Of a stretch of DNA of 64,000 bases, positions 57,080 through 64,000 are shown one piece after another (position 1 is the first letter of the stretch; every line of letters begins with the position of its first letter). The position numbers and the translations under genes are program-made. The notes under the pieces are model-generated. The model searched no databases. It was not told the origin of the DNA and was given only the letters and a program-made list of their open reading frames with translations. This DNA is from Lachnospiraceae bacterium (lineage in GTDB: Bacteria; Bacillota; Clostridia; Lachnospirales; Lachnospiraceae). The stretch lies in NCBI GenBank assembly GCA_910575005.1, contig CAJTCL010000005.1, positions 124,001 to 188,000 of the forward strand, in the 5' to 3' direction.

Positions 57080-59161
57080 TTATCTAATTTTTCCACTGCT
57101 CTTTTTCTCACTCCAAGAACCATACACCGCACCAGAACTCCCCTTAACATTTTTATAGGCGCGTACTCTCACATAATATTTCCTGCCTTTTTTTAGTTTT
57201 CCAATTGTCGCTGTGTTCGTCTTATTTTTCTTGATCCATTTTTCCTTGACACTTTTTTTGAATTTGGAATCTGTGCTGTATTGTATCTGATAACCTGTGA
57301 CCTTTGTGTCTTTTTTCCAACTCACTTTTATCTTCTGTTTTGCCAGTTTTTTTACGCTGATATTCTGCTTCTTGGGCGCTACTGTGACAGTGATCTTTAT
57401 ACTCTTTGGATGATACCCCTCTGTTCCTGCGGCAGTCACGGTAATCACTGTCTTACCGGTTCCTTTTAAGGTCATTTTTCCAGTTTTGCTCACAACAGCT
57501 ACTGCACGGTCAGAGCTTGTAAAACTTAATTTGCCGTCCCCTTTTACCGATTTTACATTTAAGGAAAATGCCCGATCTCCCCATATTTTCTTGTAAGACT
57601 TGGTATAGCTCAATTGCTGGCTGGCTTTCTTAATTGTAAATTCTCTTGTGATTGTACCTCTATAATTACCCTTTCCGGTAAGCACTGCTTTTGCCTTCCC
57701 AGGTTTAACATTGTTCTGCCAGGAAATCGTATAATCTTTGCCCGCTGCGAGCTTGTTCTTGCCTGTCACTGTCACCTGTGGCTGCTTAGCCTTACCGTCA
57801 TACTCATAACTATTTTCACTGAGCGTAACTGTGCACTGTGCAAGATCTGCACATACGATCTGAAAGCTGCAGACCGCGCTGTCCATATATCTTCCCAGCC
57901 CCTCCAATTGTGCGCTTGCAGCGCCAACATTGACGTTATTCTGATACACAATACTATAATCTTTGCCGCTTATCAAAGTTTTGCCATTGTATGTAATGTG
58001 AATTGGCGGTTTCTTTGCGGTTCCGTCATAGACTTGTTCCGTATTGGCTGGGCTAATCTCACAATCACCAAGATTTACTCTCTTTACAAGCAATGGATAG
58101 CCGATCTCCTCCCCAGTGCGTATTTCCCACTCCAGCCATTGCTCATTATCGCCACGATTGGTATTTAACTGATCTAAAAAAGCGGTTGTCTGCATTTCAC
58201 TTGCCGGCCATGCCTTGCAGTTTTTCTCTATCCCATTCATACTGCCAAAATTCATCTTTGCAGATTCCTCTGAGCAGTAACTGTTGGCCACAATACCTTC
58301 TGCACTTCCGACAATTCCTCCCATATATGTTGCGCTTGTCACCGCCTCCACCGTTAAACTCCCGATATTATAACAATTCTGTATTACAGCCTCAGAATCA
58401 TTTGTTCCCACAATACCGCCTATCATATTATCCCCATACCTATGGCTGCCTTTGCAGCTTCCTAAATTGCAGCAGTTATAAATCTCTCCATAATTTACCC
58501 CTGCTATTCCTCCTACTCCATCCCCATTATCAACGCTTTCCAAACTTCCTGTGGAAGAACAATTTACAATAACTCCGCTATTTTCTCCTGCTATCCCTCC
58601 ACTACTATTAATGTCACCCTGGATATTCGCATTGCGGTTATGGCAATTGTCAATCGTTCCCTGATTATAACCAGCAATTCCCCCTGCTCTGCTTGAACTT
58701 GCCTGCACCTGTGAATCCTTTATTGTTACATTTCTCACAATACCCGCCGCTTCAATATAGCCAAATAAACAGCTTTGATCCACCTGAGATTCTGTCTTTG
58801 TGACGTCAATTCCCGAAATGGTATATCCGCACCCATCAAAAATACCATTAAAAGGTTCCTCCCAATTGCCAATTGGCTCAAAATTATTTATTGTCACCCC
58901 ATCAAACTGAATATCACAGGCCAGCTTGATCAATTTTCCCTGATATGTATTTCCCTGATTTACTTTTTGGGCAAACTCTTTTAATTCCCTGGCAGATGAA
59001 ATTGTCAAATCCGCCTTTCCGGCGCGGTTGTCTGCCTGTTCGACCGCTGTCTGAACATGTTGTTCTGTCCCTGCTTGTGCAGCTATTGTTGTCTCGGGCA
59101 GCAATAGAACTGCTGCCATCATTGCCGCTGCCAATCGTCTCCACAATCTTATCTTCTTCAT
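57080..59161 (-). CDS. GLUG-like repeat surface protein with MBG-like, Big2 and FN3-like modules
   Basis: 693-residue exported protein. Signal peptide about 1-30 (RLAAAMMAAVLLLPETTIAA). Repeats of the GLUG type occupy about 150-300 (GGIAGYNQGTIDNCHNRN, GGIAGENSGVIVNC, GGIAGVNYGEIYNCCNLGS), forming a beta-helix-like stack. Two MBG-like modules follow (VYDGTAKKPPIHITYNGK; YEYDGKAKQPQVTVTG), then a Big2-like domain (SFTSSDRAVAVVSKTGK) and the FN3-like end (VTGYQIQYSTDSKFKK ... YYVRVRAYKNVKG). The ATG at 59161 has GGAGGAAAA upstream and overlaps the stop of the preceding small gene as ATGA, so translation is coupled. The last module closely matches that of the neighbour at 55043. Confidence 0.88.
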   Translation of the reverse strand: MKKIRLWRRLAAAMMAAVLLLPETTIAAQAGTEQHVQTAVEQADNRAGKADLTISSARELKEFAQKVNQGNTYQGKLIKLACDIQFDGVTINNFEPIGNWEEPFNGIFDGCGYTISGIDVTKTESQVDQSCLFGYIEAAGIVRNVTIKDSQVQASSSRAGGIAGYNQGTIDNCHNRNANIQGDINSSGGIAGENSGVIVNCSSTGSLESVDNGDGVGGIAGVNYGEIYNCCNLGSCKGSHRYGDNMIGGIVGTNDSEAVIQNCYNIGSLTVEAVTSATYMGGIVGSAEGIVANSYCSEESAKMNFGSMNGIEKNCKAWPASEMQTTAFLDQLNTNRGDNEQWLEWEIRTGEEIGYPLLVKRVNLGDCEISPANTEQVYDGTAKKPPIHITYNGKTLISGKDYSIVYQNNVNVGAASAQLEGLGRYMDSAVCSFQIVCADLAQCTVTLSENSYEYDGKAKQPQVTVTGKNKLAAGKDYTISWQNNVKPGKAKAVLTGKGNYRGTITREFTIKKASQQLSYTKSYKKIWGDRAFSLNVKSVKGDGKLSFTSSDRAVAVVSKTGKMTLKGTGKTVITVTAAGTEGYHPKSIKITVTVAPKKQNISVKKLAKQKIKVSWKKDTKVTGYQIQYSTDSKFKKSVKEKWIKKNKTNTATIGKLKKGRKYYVRVRAYKNVKGSSGAVYGSWSEKKSSGKIR

Positions 59162-59436
59162 TTTTTCCTCCATGCATCCTTTTGAGAATCTTCCGATTCT
59201 GGTATCATATTTGAAGTCACTGGACTTTCACTTTGTGAATCCCCTGATTCCTCCTCACTCACATCCCAGACACTACCGGTCTCTGGCGTCACTTGCAAAT
59301 CTTTTTCTGACTCCCACTCTGCCTCTTGCTGCTCCTGTTCACCAAGCTGCTTCCCTGCCCAGACATTGTTTTCTGGCAAACTAGAACAAGCCAAAATTGC
59401 TGCTGTTCCAAACCAAACAAACCTGCTGCATCTCAT
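59158..59436 (-). CDS. Small exported acidic protein coupled to the GLUG-like gene
   Basis: 92 residues: a hydrophobic signal-like start (RFVWFGTAAILACSSLPEN, cleavage near NVWAG), then a very acidic, Gln/Ser-rich tail (EQEQQEAEWESEKD, SEEESGDSQSES) and a basic end. Its stop overlaps the next start as ATGA. A GGAGG lies 12 bases before the ATG, a little far. No family is recognised. It may be a real small secreted protein or the remains of the N-terminus of a larger surface protein. Confidence 0.6.
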   Translation of the reverse strand: MRCSRFVWFGTAAILACSSLPENNVWAGKQLGEQEQQEAEWESEKDLQVTPETGSVWDVSEEESGDSQSESPVTSNMIPESEDSQKDAWRKK

Positions 59437-59639
59437 AACTTACACCAAGCCTCCAACAAAAATGCTTACATTTTCATTGGAAGCGCAAACACAAAGGGAG
59501 AAAGATGTGTGTTTGCATTTCGTCCTTCCCTGTTTTTTTCTTTCGCCCTTTTCTACTTGAAATTTTCACAAGCTTTATCCTCAATAATCCTCAATCGCTT
59601 CCTGTATGCAAAAACGCCGTTTTGCGGCAGAATAAATCC

Positions 59640-59834
59640 TCATTTGATAAAAGTATAGAGAACGTTATTTCTTTTTGCCCATTTTTGTGCATAGCTGCCG
59701 CGCACTACTTTTATTTTTAGCTTAGGATTCAATCCACTTCTTATAGCGTTTTCCCTTATCTTTTTAACACTTTTCGGAATGGTAACACTCTCTAACTGAT
59801 AACACATATTAAGTGCACTGTCTCCAATGGTTTT
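59640..59834 (-). pseudogene. C-terminal fragment of a BspA-like LRR gene
   Basis: The peptide LKTIGDSALNMCYQLESVTI and what follows (PKSVKKIRENAIRSG) is one LRR_5 unit plus the usual capping strand (YAQKWAKRNNVLYTFIK), as at the end of the LRR block of the gene at 55043. Everything before it is replaced by glycosyltransferase sequence in another frame, so this is the tail of a lost surface-protein gene. Confidence 0.75.
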
Positions 59835-60351
59835 CAATGGCATCTACCATTTCTCGCTTCATCATACGAAAATCTCTTGCCCCATCCACAATATCTGCAT
59901 CTGAAATTTTATTGATGATATGGTAAAATTTCTTTGCAAACCAACTTCTGACTGGCGGTTCTCCTATGCGGTTTTCACGCCTTGCCGCCACACTGTCATA
60001 TTCTCCACTTTCAAGAATTGCCAACATCTCCGGCAGCAGTGATGGCGGATCCTGCATATCCGCATCCATTACCGCAACATAATCTCCATGAGCATTACAG
60101 AAACCTGCATACATTGCCGCTTCCTTGCCAAAATTTCTGGAAAAGGAAAGATATTTCACACAAGTATTTTGATTGGCAAGAGCTTTTAAAACATCTAAGG
60201 TCTGATCTTTAGAACCATCATCTACAAACAGTAATTCATAGCTACAGTTCATCTCTTTTAAAACAGTGACTACCGCTTCATAAAAGAATGACAGTGATTC
60301 CTGCTCATTGCAACAGGGTATAATCAAGGTTATCATTTGTTGTGTTTTCAA
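59809..60351 (-). pseudogene. Truncated family 2 glycosyltransferase (GtrB/DPM1-like)
   Basis: The first 170 or so residues are a normal GT2 domain: LIIPCCNEQESLSFFY at the start, YELLFVDDGSKDQTLDVL, SFSRNFGKEAAMYAG, and the metal-binding DADMQDPP, ending DGARDFRMMKREMVDAI. Complete relatives run on for about 140 residues and have two membrane segments; here the frame enters foreign sequence (ENHWRQCT) and stops at 59809. The join to the LRR fragment lies near 59834. The start is probably the TTG at 60351 (AGGAG about 11 bases upstream) or the ATG at 60336. Without its membrane part it is unlikely to work on a lipid-linked sugar. Confidence 0.8.
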
Positions 60352-60544
60352 ATAAATTTATTCTCCTATTACTATAATAAAATTAGGTAACTGCAAGTTC
60401 ATTTTGCAATTACCTAATTATCATAAACCTATATTTATTTTTTCGACATAAAATTTAACCTAAATGATTCATCGTAATATAGCGACAGTGGCTGAAAGCC
60501 ACATAGTTACGGCATTTTAACTGAATATTGCATTTCACCTATGT
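60352..60544. other. Intergenic region with two hairpins
   Basis: AATTAGGTAACTGCAA (60381-60396) pairs with TTGCAATTACCTAATT (60404-60419) with one mismatch; on the minus strand a T-rich stretch follows, so it may be a terminator or attenuator before the broken glycosyltransferase. A second hairpin has GTGGCT-GAA-AGCCAC (60488-60502) at its tip, extended by arms near CGTAATATAG and CATAGTTACG. Confidence 0.5.
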
Positions 60545-60916
60545 ATGAAAAGTAAAAAGCTATATGATTTTGATCAGGAAATCGTCATAGATTTGACGCT
60601 TACAACCAAATGGAAAAAAGTCACTGTCAACAAGGTGACTCTAAAATCTTTATCCAAAATTTTAACACCCAAAAGTAAAAAAATACATATTTCTTATAAA
60701 AAAATAATAGGTGCAGACGGTTACAAAATTCAAGTCTCAGAAAAAAAATATTTTCCTGCAAAAAAAACAATTACCAAAATAACAACGAAAACCAAATGTC
60801 AAATATCAAATCTTAAGAAAAAAACGAAATATTATATCCGAGTAAAGGCTTATAAATCAGATTCCACTGGCAAAAACATATATGGAAAATGGTCTAATTT
60901 AAAAAAGATAAAATAA
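60545..60916 (+). pseudogene. Orphan FN3-like C-terminal module of a surface protein
   Basis: 123 codons on the plus strand. Residues about 45-123 match the FN3-like ends of the surface proteins at 55043 and 57080 (GADGYKIQVSEKKYF ... KYYIRVKAYKSDSTGKNIYG). There is no signal peptide, and the ATG at 60545 has no ribosome site. It is therefore probably the surviving end of a deleted surface-protein gene, although a small cytosolic protein cannot be excluded. Confidence 0.6.
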
Positions 60917-60967
60917 TGGATATCTTACAATTCTATACTAACAACCATTCTGAAAGCCAAAAACAAA

Positions 60968-61002
60968 CAGCATCATAAAACCTTTGTTATGATGCTGCTT
61001 TT
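60968..61002. terminator. Intrinsic terminator
   Basis: CAGCATCATAA (60968-60978) pairs perfectly with TTATGATGCTG (60987-60997), followed by CTTTTC on the plus strand. It would end the plus-strand fragment at 60916 and may also help to end the GH13 gene (stop at 61047) on the minus strand. Confidence 0.78.
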
Positions 61003-61046
61003 CACGAAACCTTCCATTAACAGATATTATCTTCTATGTCTTTTAT

Positions 61047-63161
61047 CTACTCTGATTTTTCCAATCCAATATTCCTTAAAATCACCGCACAATTAGCTGG
61101 AAGGGTAATCTTCACCCGTCCATTATTCACCTCATAGATCTCAGGTTCCAGAGAATAAGAATCTGGCTGAGTAAACATAATCCGCTCCAGACGGGTTTTA
61201 CGCTCCATCTCCGCCGGCCATACTCTCCAAACCATATCCCGCTGTACATAATCGTTATTGATGACAATCACAAATTGCTGTTCACGATTAAAACGCCCAT
61301 AACACATGGTCTGATAATCTCCGCCCAGAAATTTTAACGAACCTGTCTTAAATGCCTCATACTGCTTATGAATCCGAATAATGTCCCGATGAAAGGCCAA
61401 AAGTTCCTGATCCTCCTTACCCCAAGGATAAGTCCTGCGGTTATCTGGGTCAGTAAACCCTACCACTCCCACTTCATCTCCATAATAGATGGTCGGCGCT
61501 CCAGGCCAAGTCATCTGCACAACCACTGCTTCCTTCATCACACCTTTATTGACATCTTCTCCAGCCGCAATGCTGCCCAGAGCGTCCACTCTTCCCACCT
61601 TGTGATTGGTACGGGTCAAAAATCTGGAATGATCATGGTTGGAGAGTTCATTCATGGCACACTGCAAAGAAGGGGTCATAAAACGAGTCATATAATAATT
61701 CATTGCCCCCTCAAAATTCTGGAAATTGCCGATCATATCCTGCCTGTAACCATCGCTGTGTTTTTCCATTCCTGTCAAAAACCAGGTTAATGGCTCCATA
61801 AAGGCATCATAATTCATCACCGTGTCCCACTGATCACCACGCAGCCATTCTACTGGATCGCCGTAATGTTCTGCAAGAACAATCGCCTCTGGATTAGCCT
61901 CTTTAACCGCAGTACGGAAATCCCGCCAGAACTGATGGTTAAATTCTACCGAATGCCCCAGATCGGCTGCCACATCCAGACGCCAGCCATCGGCATTATA
62001 GGGCGGAGAAACCCATTTCTTGCCGATATTTAAAATATAATCATATAATTCCTGAGAGCCTCCATAATTAAGCTTAGGAAGCGTGTCATGTCCCCACCAG
62101 CCGTCATAACTGTTATTATAAGGCCAGCGATTCTCATCAAAAAAGCGGAAAAACTGCCGATAAGGACTGTCGGCCGATATATAAGCGCCTGTTGCATATC
62201 CCAGTTCTTTTTCATAAATCAGTTCCCGATCCATCCATTTATTAAAAGAACCACAGTGATTAAACACTCCGTCAAGAATCACTCGTATGCCGCGCTTATG
62301 GGCTTCCTCTACCAATTTAGCAAACAGCGCATTGCTGGCCTCCAGATTTCTAAGATCTGAGACACGCTTAATATATTTTGTAGCCTTGGCGTTATCATTC
62401 TCGCCAGGCGCTAACAACTCCCCGCCATCCTCTATGATCACACCATAATGAGGATCTATATAATCATAATCCTGGATATCATATTTATGATTGGAAGGGG
62501 AGACAAACAAAGGATTAAAATATAATACCTCCACACCCAGATCCTGGAGATAATCCAATTTCTGCATAACACCGGCAAGATCGCCGCCGTAAAATTCTCC
62601 TACCCCGAAATCAGCAGGACATTTCTCCCAATCATCCACCTTCTGACTATATACTTTAATATAATAATACTCATTGGTCTCTACATCATTGGAGGTATCT
62701 CCATTAAAAAAACGATCAACCAAAATCTGGTACATCACCGCACCTTTTGACCAATTTGGTGTAGAAAATCCTGGAACAATGGTAAACGTATACTCTTGAC
62801 GCACCTCTGGCGTCACTCCCATACGGTCATAATAACAGTGAAGCATCCCTGTAGCAAGCTCAAAATGATAGTGATAAGGCTCTGTGCCAAGCTGCACCTT
62901 TGCCCGATAGTAATCAAATACTGCATTTGTCTCCTGCTTTTGCATAGGAATCTTCCCATTATCACTACACAGCCATACAATATCCACGTTATCCTTCGCG
63001 GTACGAAAGGTAAGCGTTACCTCTTCATTGATTCCAGGCTCCGGTGGATTCCGGTAGTCTTTCGTCCCATCCGAAAATAATGCATGTTTGCGCAGCAATG
63101 GACGCATCTGCATCATATATTGCTGTTTCTGGCTTAATTCATAAATCGAAAATTCTTTCAT
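61047..63161 (-). CDS. GH13 alpha-glucan hydrolase (neopullulanase/cyclomaltodextrinase-like)
   Basis: 704-residue cytosolic enzyme without a signal peptide, so it acts on imported maltodextrins. An N-terminal beta domain (about 1-130) resembles the CBM34-type domain of neopullulanases. The catalytic barrel begins near WSKGAVMYQILVDRFFNGD and shows all GH13 blocks: GVEVLYFNPLF, IRVILDGVFNHCG, the nucleophile Asp in DGWRLDVAADLG, the acid Glu in IVLAEHYGDP and the third Asp in LSNHDHSRFL. The C-terminal beta domain ends PANCAVILRNIGLE. The ATG at 63161 has GAGG nine bases upstream; an in-frame ATG at 63200 has none. Exact specificity (neopullulanase, maltogenic amylase, cyclomaltodextrinase) cannot be fixed. 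Confidence 0.92.
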   Translation of the reverse strand: MKEFSIYELSQKQQYMMQMRPLLRKHALFSDGTKDYRNPPEPGINEEVTLTFRTAKDNVDIVWLCSDNGKIPMQKQETNAVFDYYRAKVQLGTEPYHYHFELATGMLHCYYDRMGVTPEVRQEYTFTIVPGFSTPNWSKGAVMYQILVDRFFNGDTSNDVETNEYYYIKVYSQKVDDWEKCPADFGVGEFYGGDLAGVMQKLDYLQDLGVEVLYFNPLFVSPSNHKYDIQDYDYIDPHYGVIIEDGGELLAPGENDNAKATKYIKRVSDLRNLEASNALFAKLVEEAHKRGIRVILDGVFNHCGSFNKWMDRELIYEKELGYATGAYISADSPYRQFFRFFDENRWPYNNSYDGWWGHDTLPKLNYGGSQELYDYILNIGKKWVSPPYNADGWRLDVAADLGHSVEFNHQFWRDFRTAVKEANPEAIVLAEHYGDPVEWLRGDQWDTVMNYDAFMEPLTWFLTGMEKHSDGYRQDMIGNFQNFEGAMNYYMTRFMTPSLQCAMNELSNHDHSRFLTRTNHKVGRVDALGSIAAGEDVNKGVMKEAVVVQMTWPGAPTIYYGDEVGVVGFTDPDNRRTYPWGKEDQELLAFHRDIIRIHKQYEAFKTGSLKFLGGDYQTMCYGRFNREQQFVIVINNDYVQRDMVWRVWPAEMERKTRLERIMFTQPDSYSLEPEIYEVNNGRVKITLPANCAVILRNIGLEKSE

Positions 63162-63270
63162 GGCCCATAACCTCTTTATCAATTCGTTTCTTGCTTCCAT
63201 TTTAAAAGATAACTACCCATAAATCAACTCTTTATATCTTAGCAGCGTTCATAGAAAGTTCCTACTAAGA

Positions 63271-63300
63271 TAAAAAAGGCAGCCGCCTGGCTGCCTTTAG
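63271..63300 (-). terminator. Intrinsic terminator of the second ftsH gene
   Basis: AAAGGCAGC-CGCCTG-GCTGCCTTT type hairpin at about 63276-63298 with perfect arms. On the minus strand it is followed by a run of T (63271-63277), so it ends the ftsH-like gene coming from the right before the GH13 gene. Confidence 0.88.
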
Positions 63301-63317
63301 GAGAAGGTATTTTTACT

Positions 63318-63392
63318 ATGGGGTGTAGCAAAAACTATATAATGTATTGGGGGGTTTTTACAGTAATTATAGTACCACAGATCACTCAATAA
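63318..63392 (+). CDS. Possible 24-residue hydrophobic peptide
   Basis: Plus-strand frame MGCSKNYIMYWGVFTVIIVP and four more residues, with AGGAGAAGG about ten bases before the ATG. It could be a small membrane peptide or a chance frame. The surrounding 63201-63490 otherwise holds only the terminator. Confidence 0.25.
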   Translation: MGCSKNYIMYWGVFTVIIVPQITQ

Positions 63393-63490
63393 GTGTGCAC
63401 AAACTTCACAAAAATGATTATTTGTTTTTATACACTTTGTATAGTACTATACGCCCAATTATTTAAATTCCCATAGTAATTCTGCACAAC

Positions 63491-64000
63491 TTAACCTTCA
63501 AACAGCGCTTCAAACTCATCTCTGCTGATTTTTTCTTTCTCTAATAAGAGATCTGCACACTTGTGCAGGATATTCTCATGCTCCAGTAAAATACTCCTGG
63601 ATTTCTGGTAACATTCATCAATAATACGCTTAATTTCCTGGTCGATCACACTAGCAATGTTTTCTCCATAAGATCTAGTATGTGCTAAATCTCTCCCGAT
63701 AAATACTTCATCATCATCATTGTCATAATTGATTAGTCCTATATGCTCAGACATTCCATATTTTGTCACCATCGCCTTTGCCACACCAGTAGCCTGTTTG
63801 ATATCCTGGGAGGCGCCAGTGGTAATGTCATCAAAAATCAATTCCTCTGCCACTCTGCCGCCCAAATCTACTATAATTTCCTGAAGCATCCTGCCCTTGG
63901 TGTTAAACATCTCTTCACGCTCAGGAAGAGGCATGGTATAGCCTGCAGCACCCACGCCTGTAGGAATGATAGACACAGAATATACGGGTCCTACATCCGG
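63491..64000 (-). CDS. FtsH-like zinc protease, C-terminal part (cut by window edge)
   Basis: About 169 residues of the protease domain of a second FtsH. They start within PDVGPVYSVSIIPTG, the strand after the zinc motif, and continue through GYTMPLPEREEMFNTKGRML, LGGRVAEELIFDDITTGASQ with the third zinc-ligand region, and MVTKYGMSEHIGLINYDNDD. The end is EKEKISRDEFEALFEG, so this paralog has the normal length at its C-terminus and none of the long repetitive tail of the first FtsH (3152-7024). The AAA+ part and the HExxH lie beyond 64000. Confidence 0.92.
   Translation of the reverse strand, partial: PDVGPVYSVSIIPTGVGAAGYTMPLPEREEMFNTKGRMLQEIIVDLGGRVAEELIFDDITTGASQDIKQATGVAKAMVTKYGMSEHIGLINYDNDDDEVFIGRDLAHTRSYGENIASVIDQEIKRIIDECYQKSRSILLEHENILHKCADLLLEKEKISRDEFEALFEG

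Overview
This window looks like a stretch of chromosome from a low-to-moderate GC gut Clostridia, most probably a Lachnospiraceae. The reasons are the gene set (HPr kinase, T-box controlled trp operon, GlcT-type PTS control, [FeFe]-hydrogenase maturase HydF, many BspA-like and Big2 surface proteins), strong AGGAGG-type ribosome sites and short intergenic gaps. Almost all genes lie on the minus strand. The clear plus-strand exceptions are pyrG, one small exported protein and a few fragments. Family names are from sequence recognition; no database search was run.

Layout. 1-7024 (minus): start of an M18-like aminopeptidase, hprK, uvrC and an ftsH whose product carries a very long repetitive C-terminal tail. 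7241-8845 (plus): pyrG and its terminator. 8931-12438 (minus): HAD phosphatase, C39-like exported peptidase and a VanS/VanR-like two-component pair. 12714-21677 (minus): a small membrane-anchored protein behind a perfect consensus promoter, hydF with a TM1266-type regulator, the trkA/trkH potassium system, DegV, YbaK, an ABC-F ATPase and a 54-residue small protein. 21902-27762: a transglutaminase-like surface protein, a lipoprotein broken by a stop codon, gene remnants and an exported Ig-like protein.

27877-35235 (minus): a complete tryptophan operon in the order trpE-G-C-F-B-A-D, preceded by a promoter and a T-box leader. 35303-40668 (minus): a PTS operon EIICBA-glcT-ptsH-ptsI with promoter and a RAT/terminator antitermination leader. 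Its HPr has Lys in place of the regulatory Ser46.

40741-49137 (minus) is the most striking part: a RADAR-type anti-phage locus. It holds an RdrA-like P-loop ATPase, an RdrB-like giant adenosine deaminase with all active-site motifs, and a SLATT-like two-TM protein translationally coupled to rdrB. Upstream lies a TPR protein that may be an additional component. Its leader holds a hexanucleotide repeat array and a 17-codon leader ORF, and a terminator-like hairpin sits just before rdrA, so expression may be conditional or variable.

49539-60916 is a surface-protein cluster (LRR_5, Big2, GLUG-like and FN3-like modules) with signs of turnover: a frameshifted 1.8-kilo-residue protein, a glycosyltransferase fused by deletion to an LRR gene, and an orphan FN3 module. 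61047-64000 (minus) holds a GH13 alpha-glucan hydrolase and the C-terminal part of a second FtsH. No tRNA, rRNA, insertion sequence or CRISPR array was seen.
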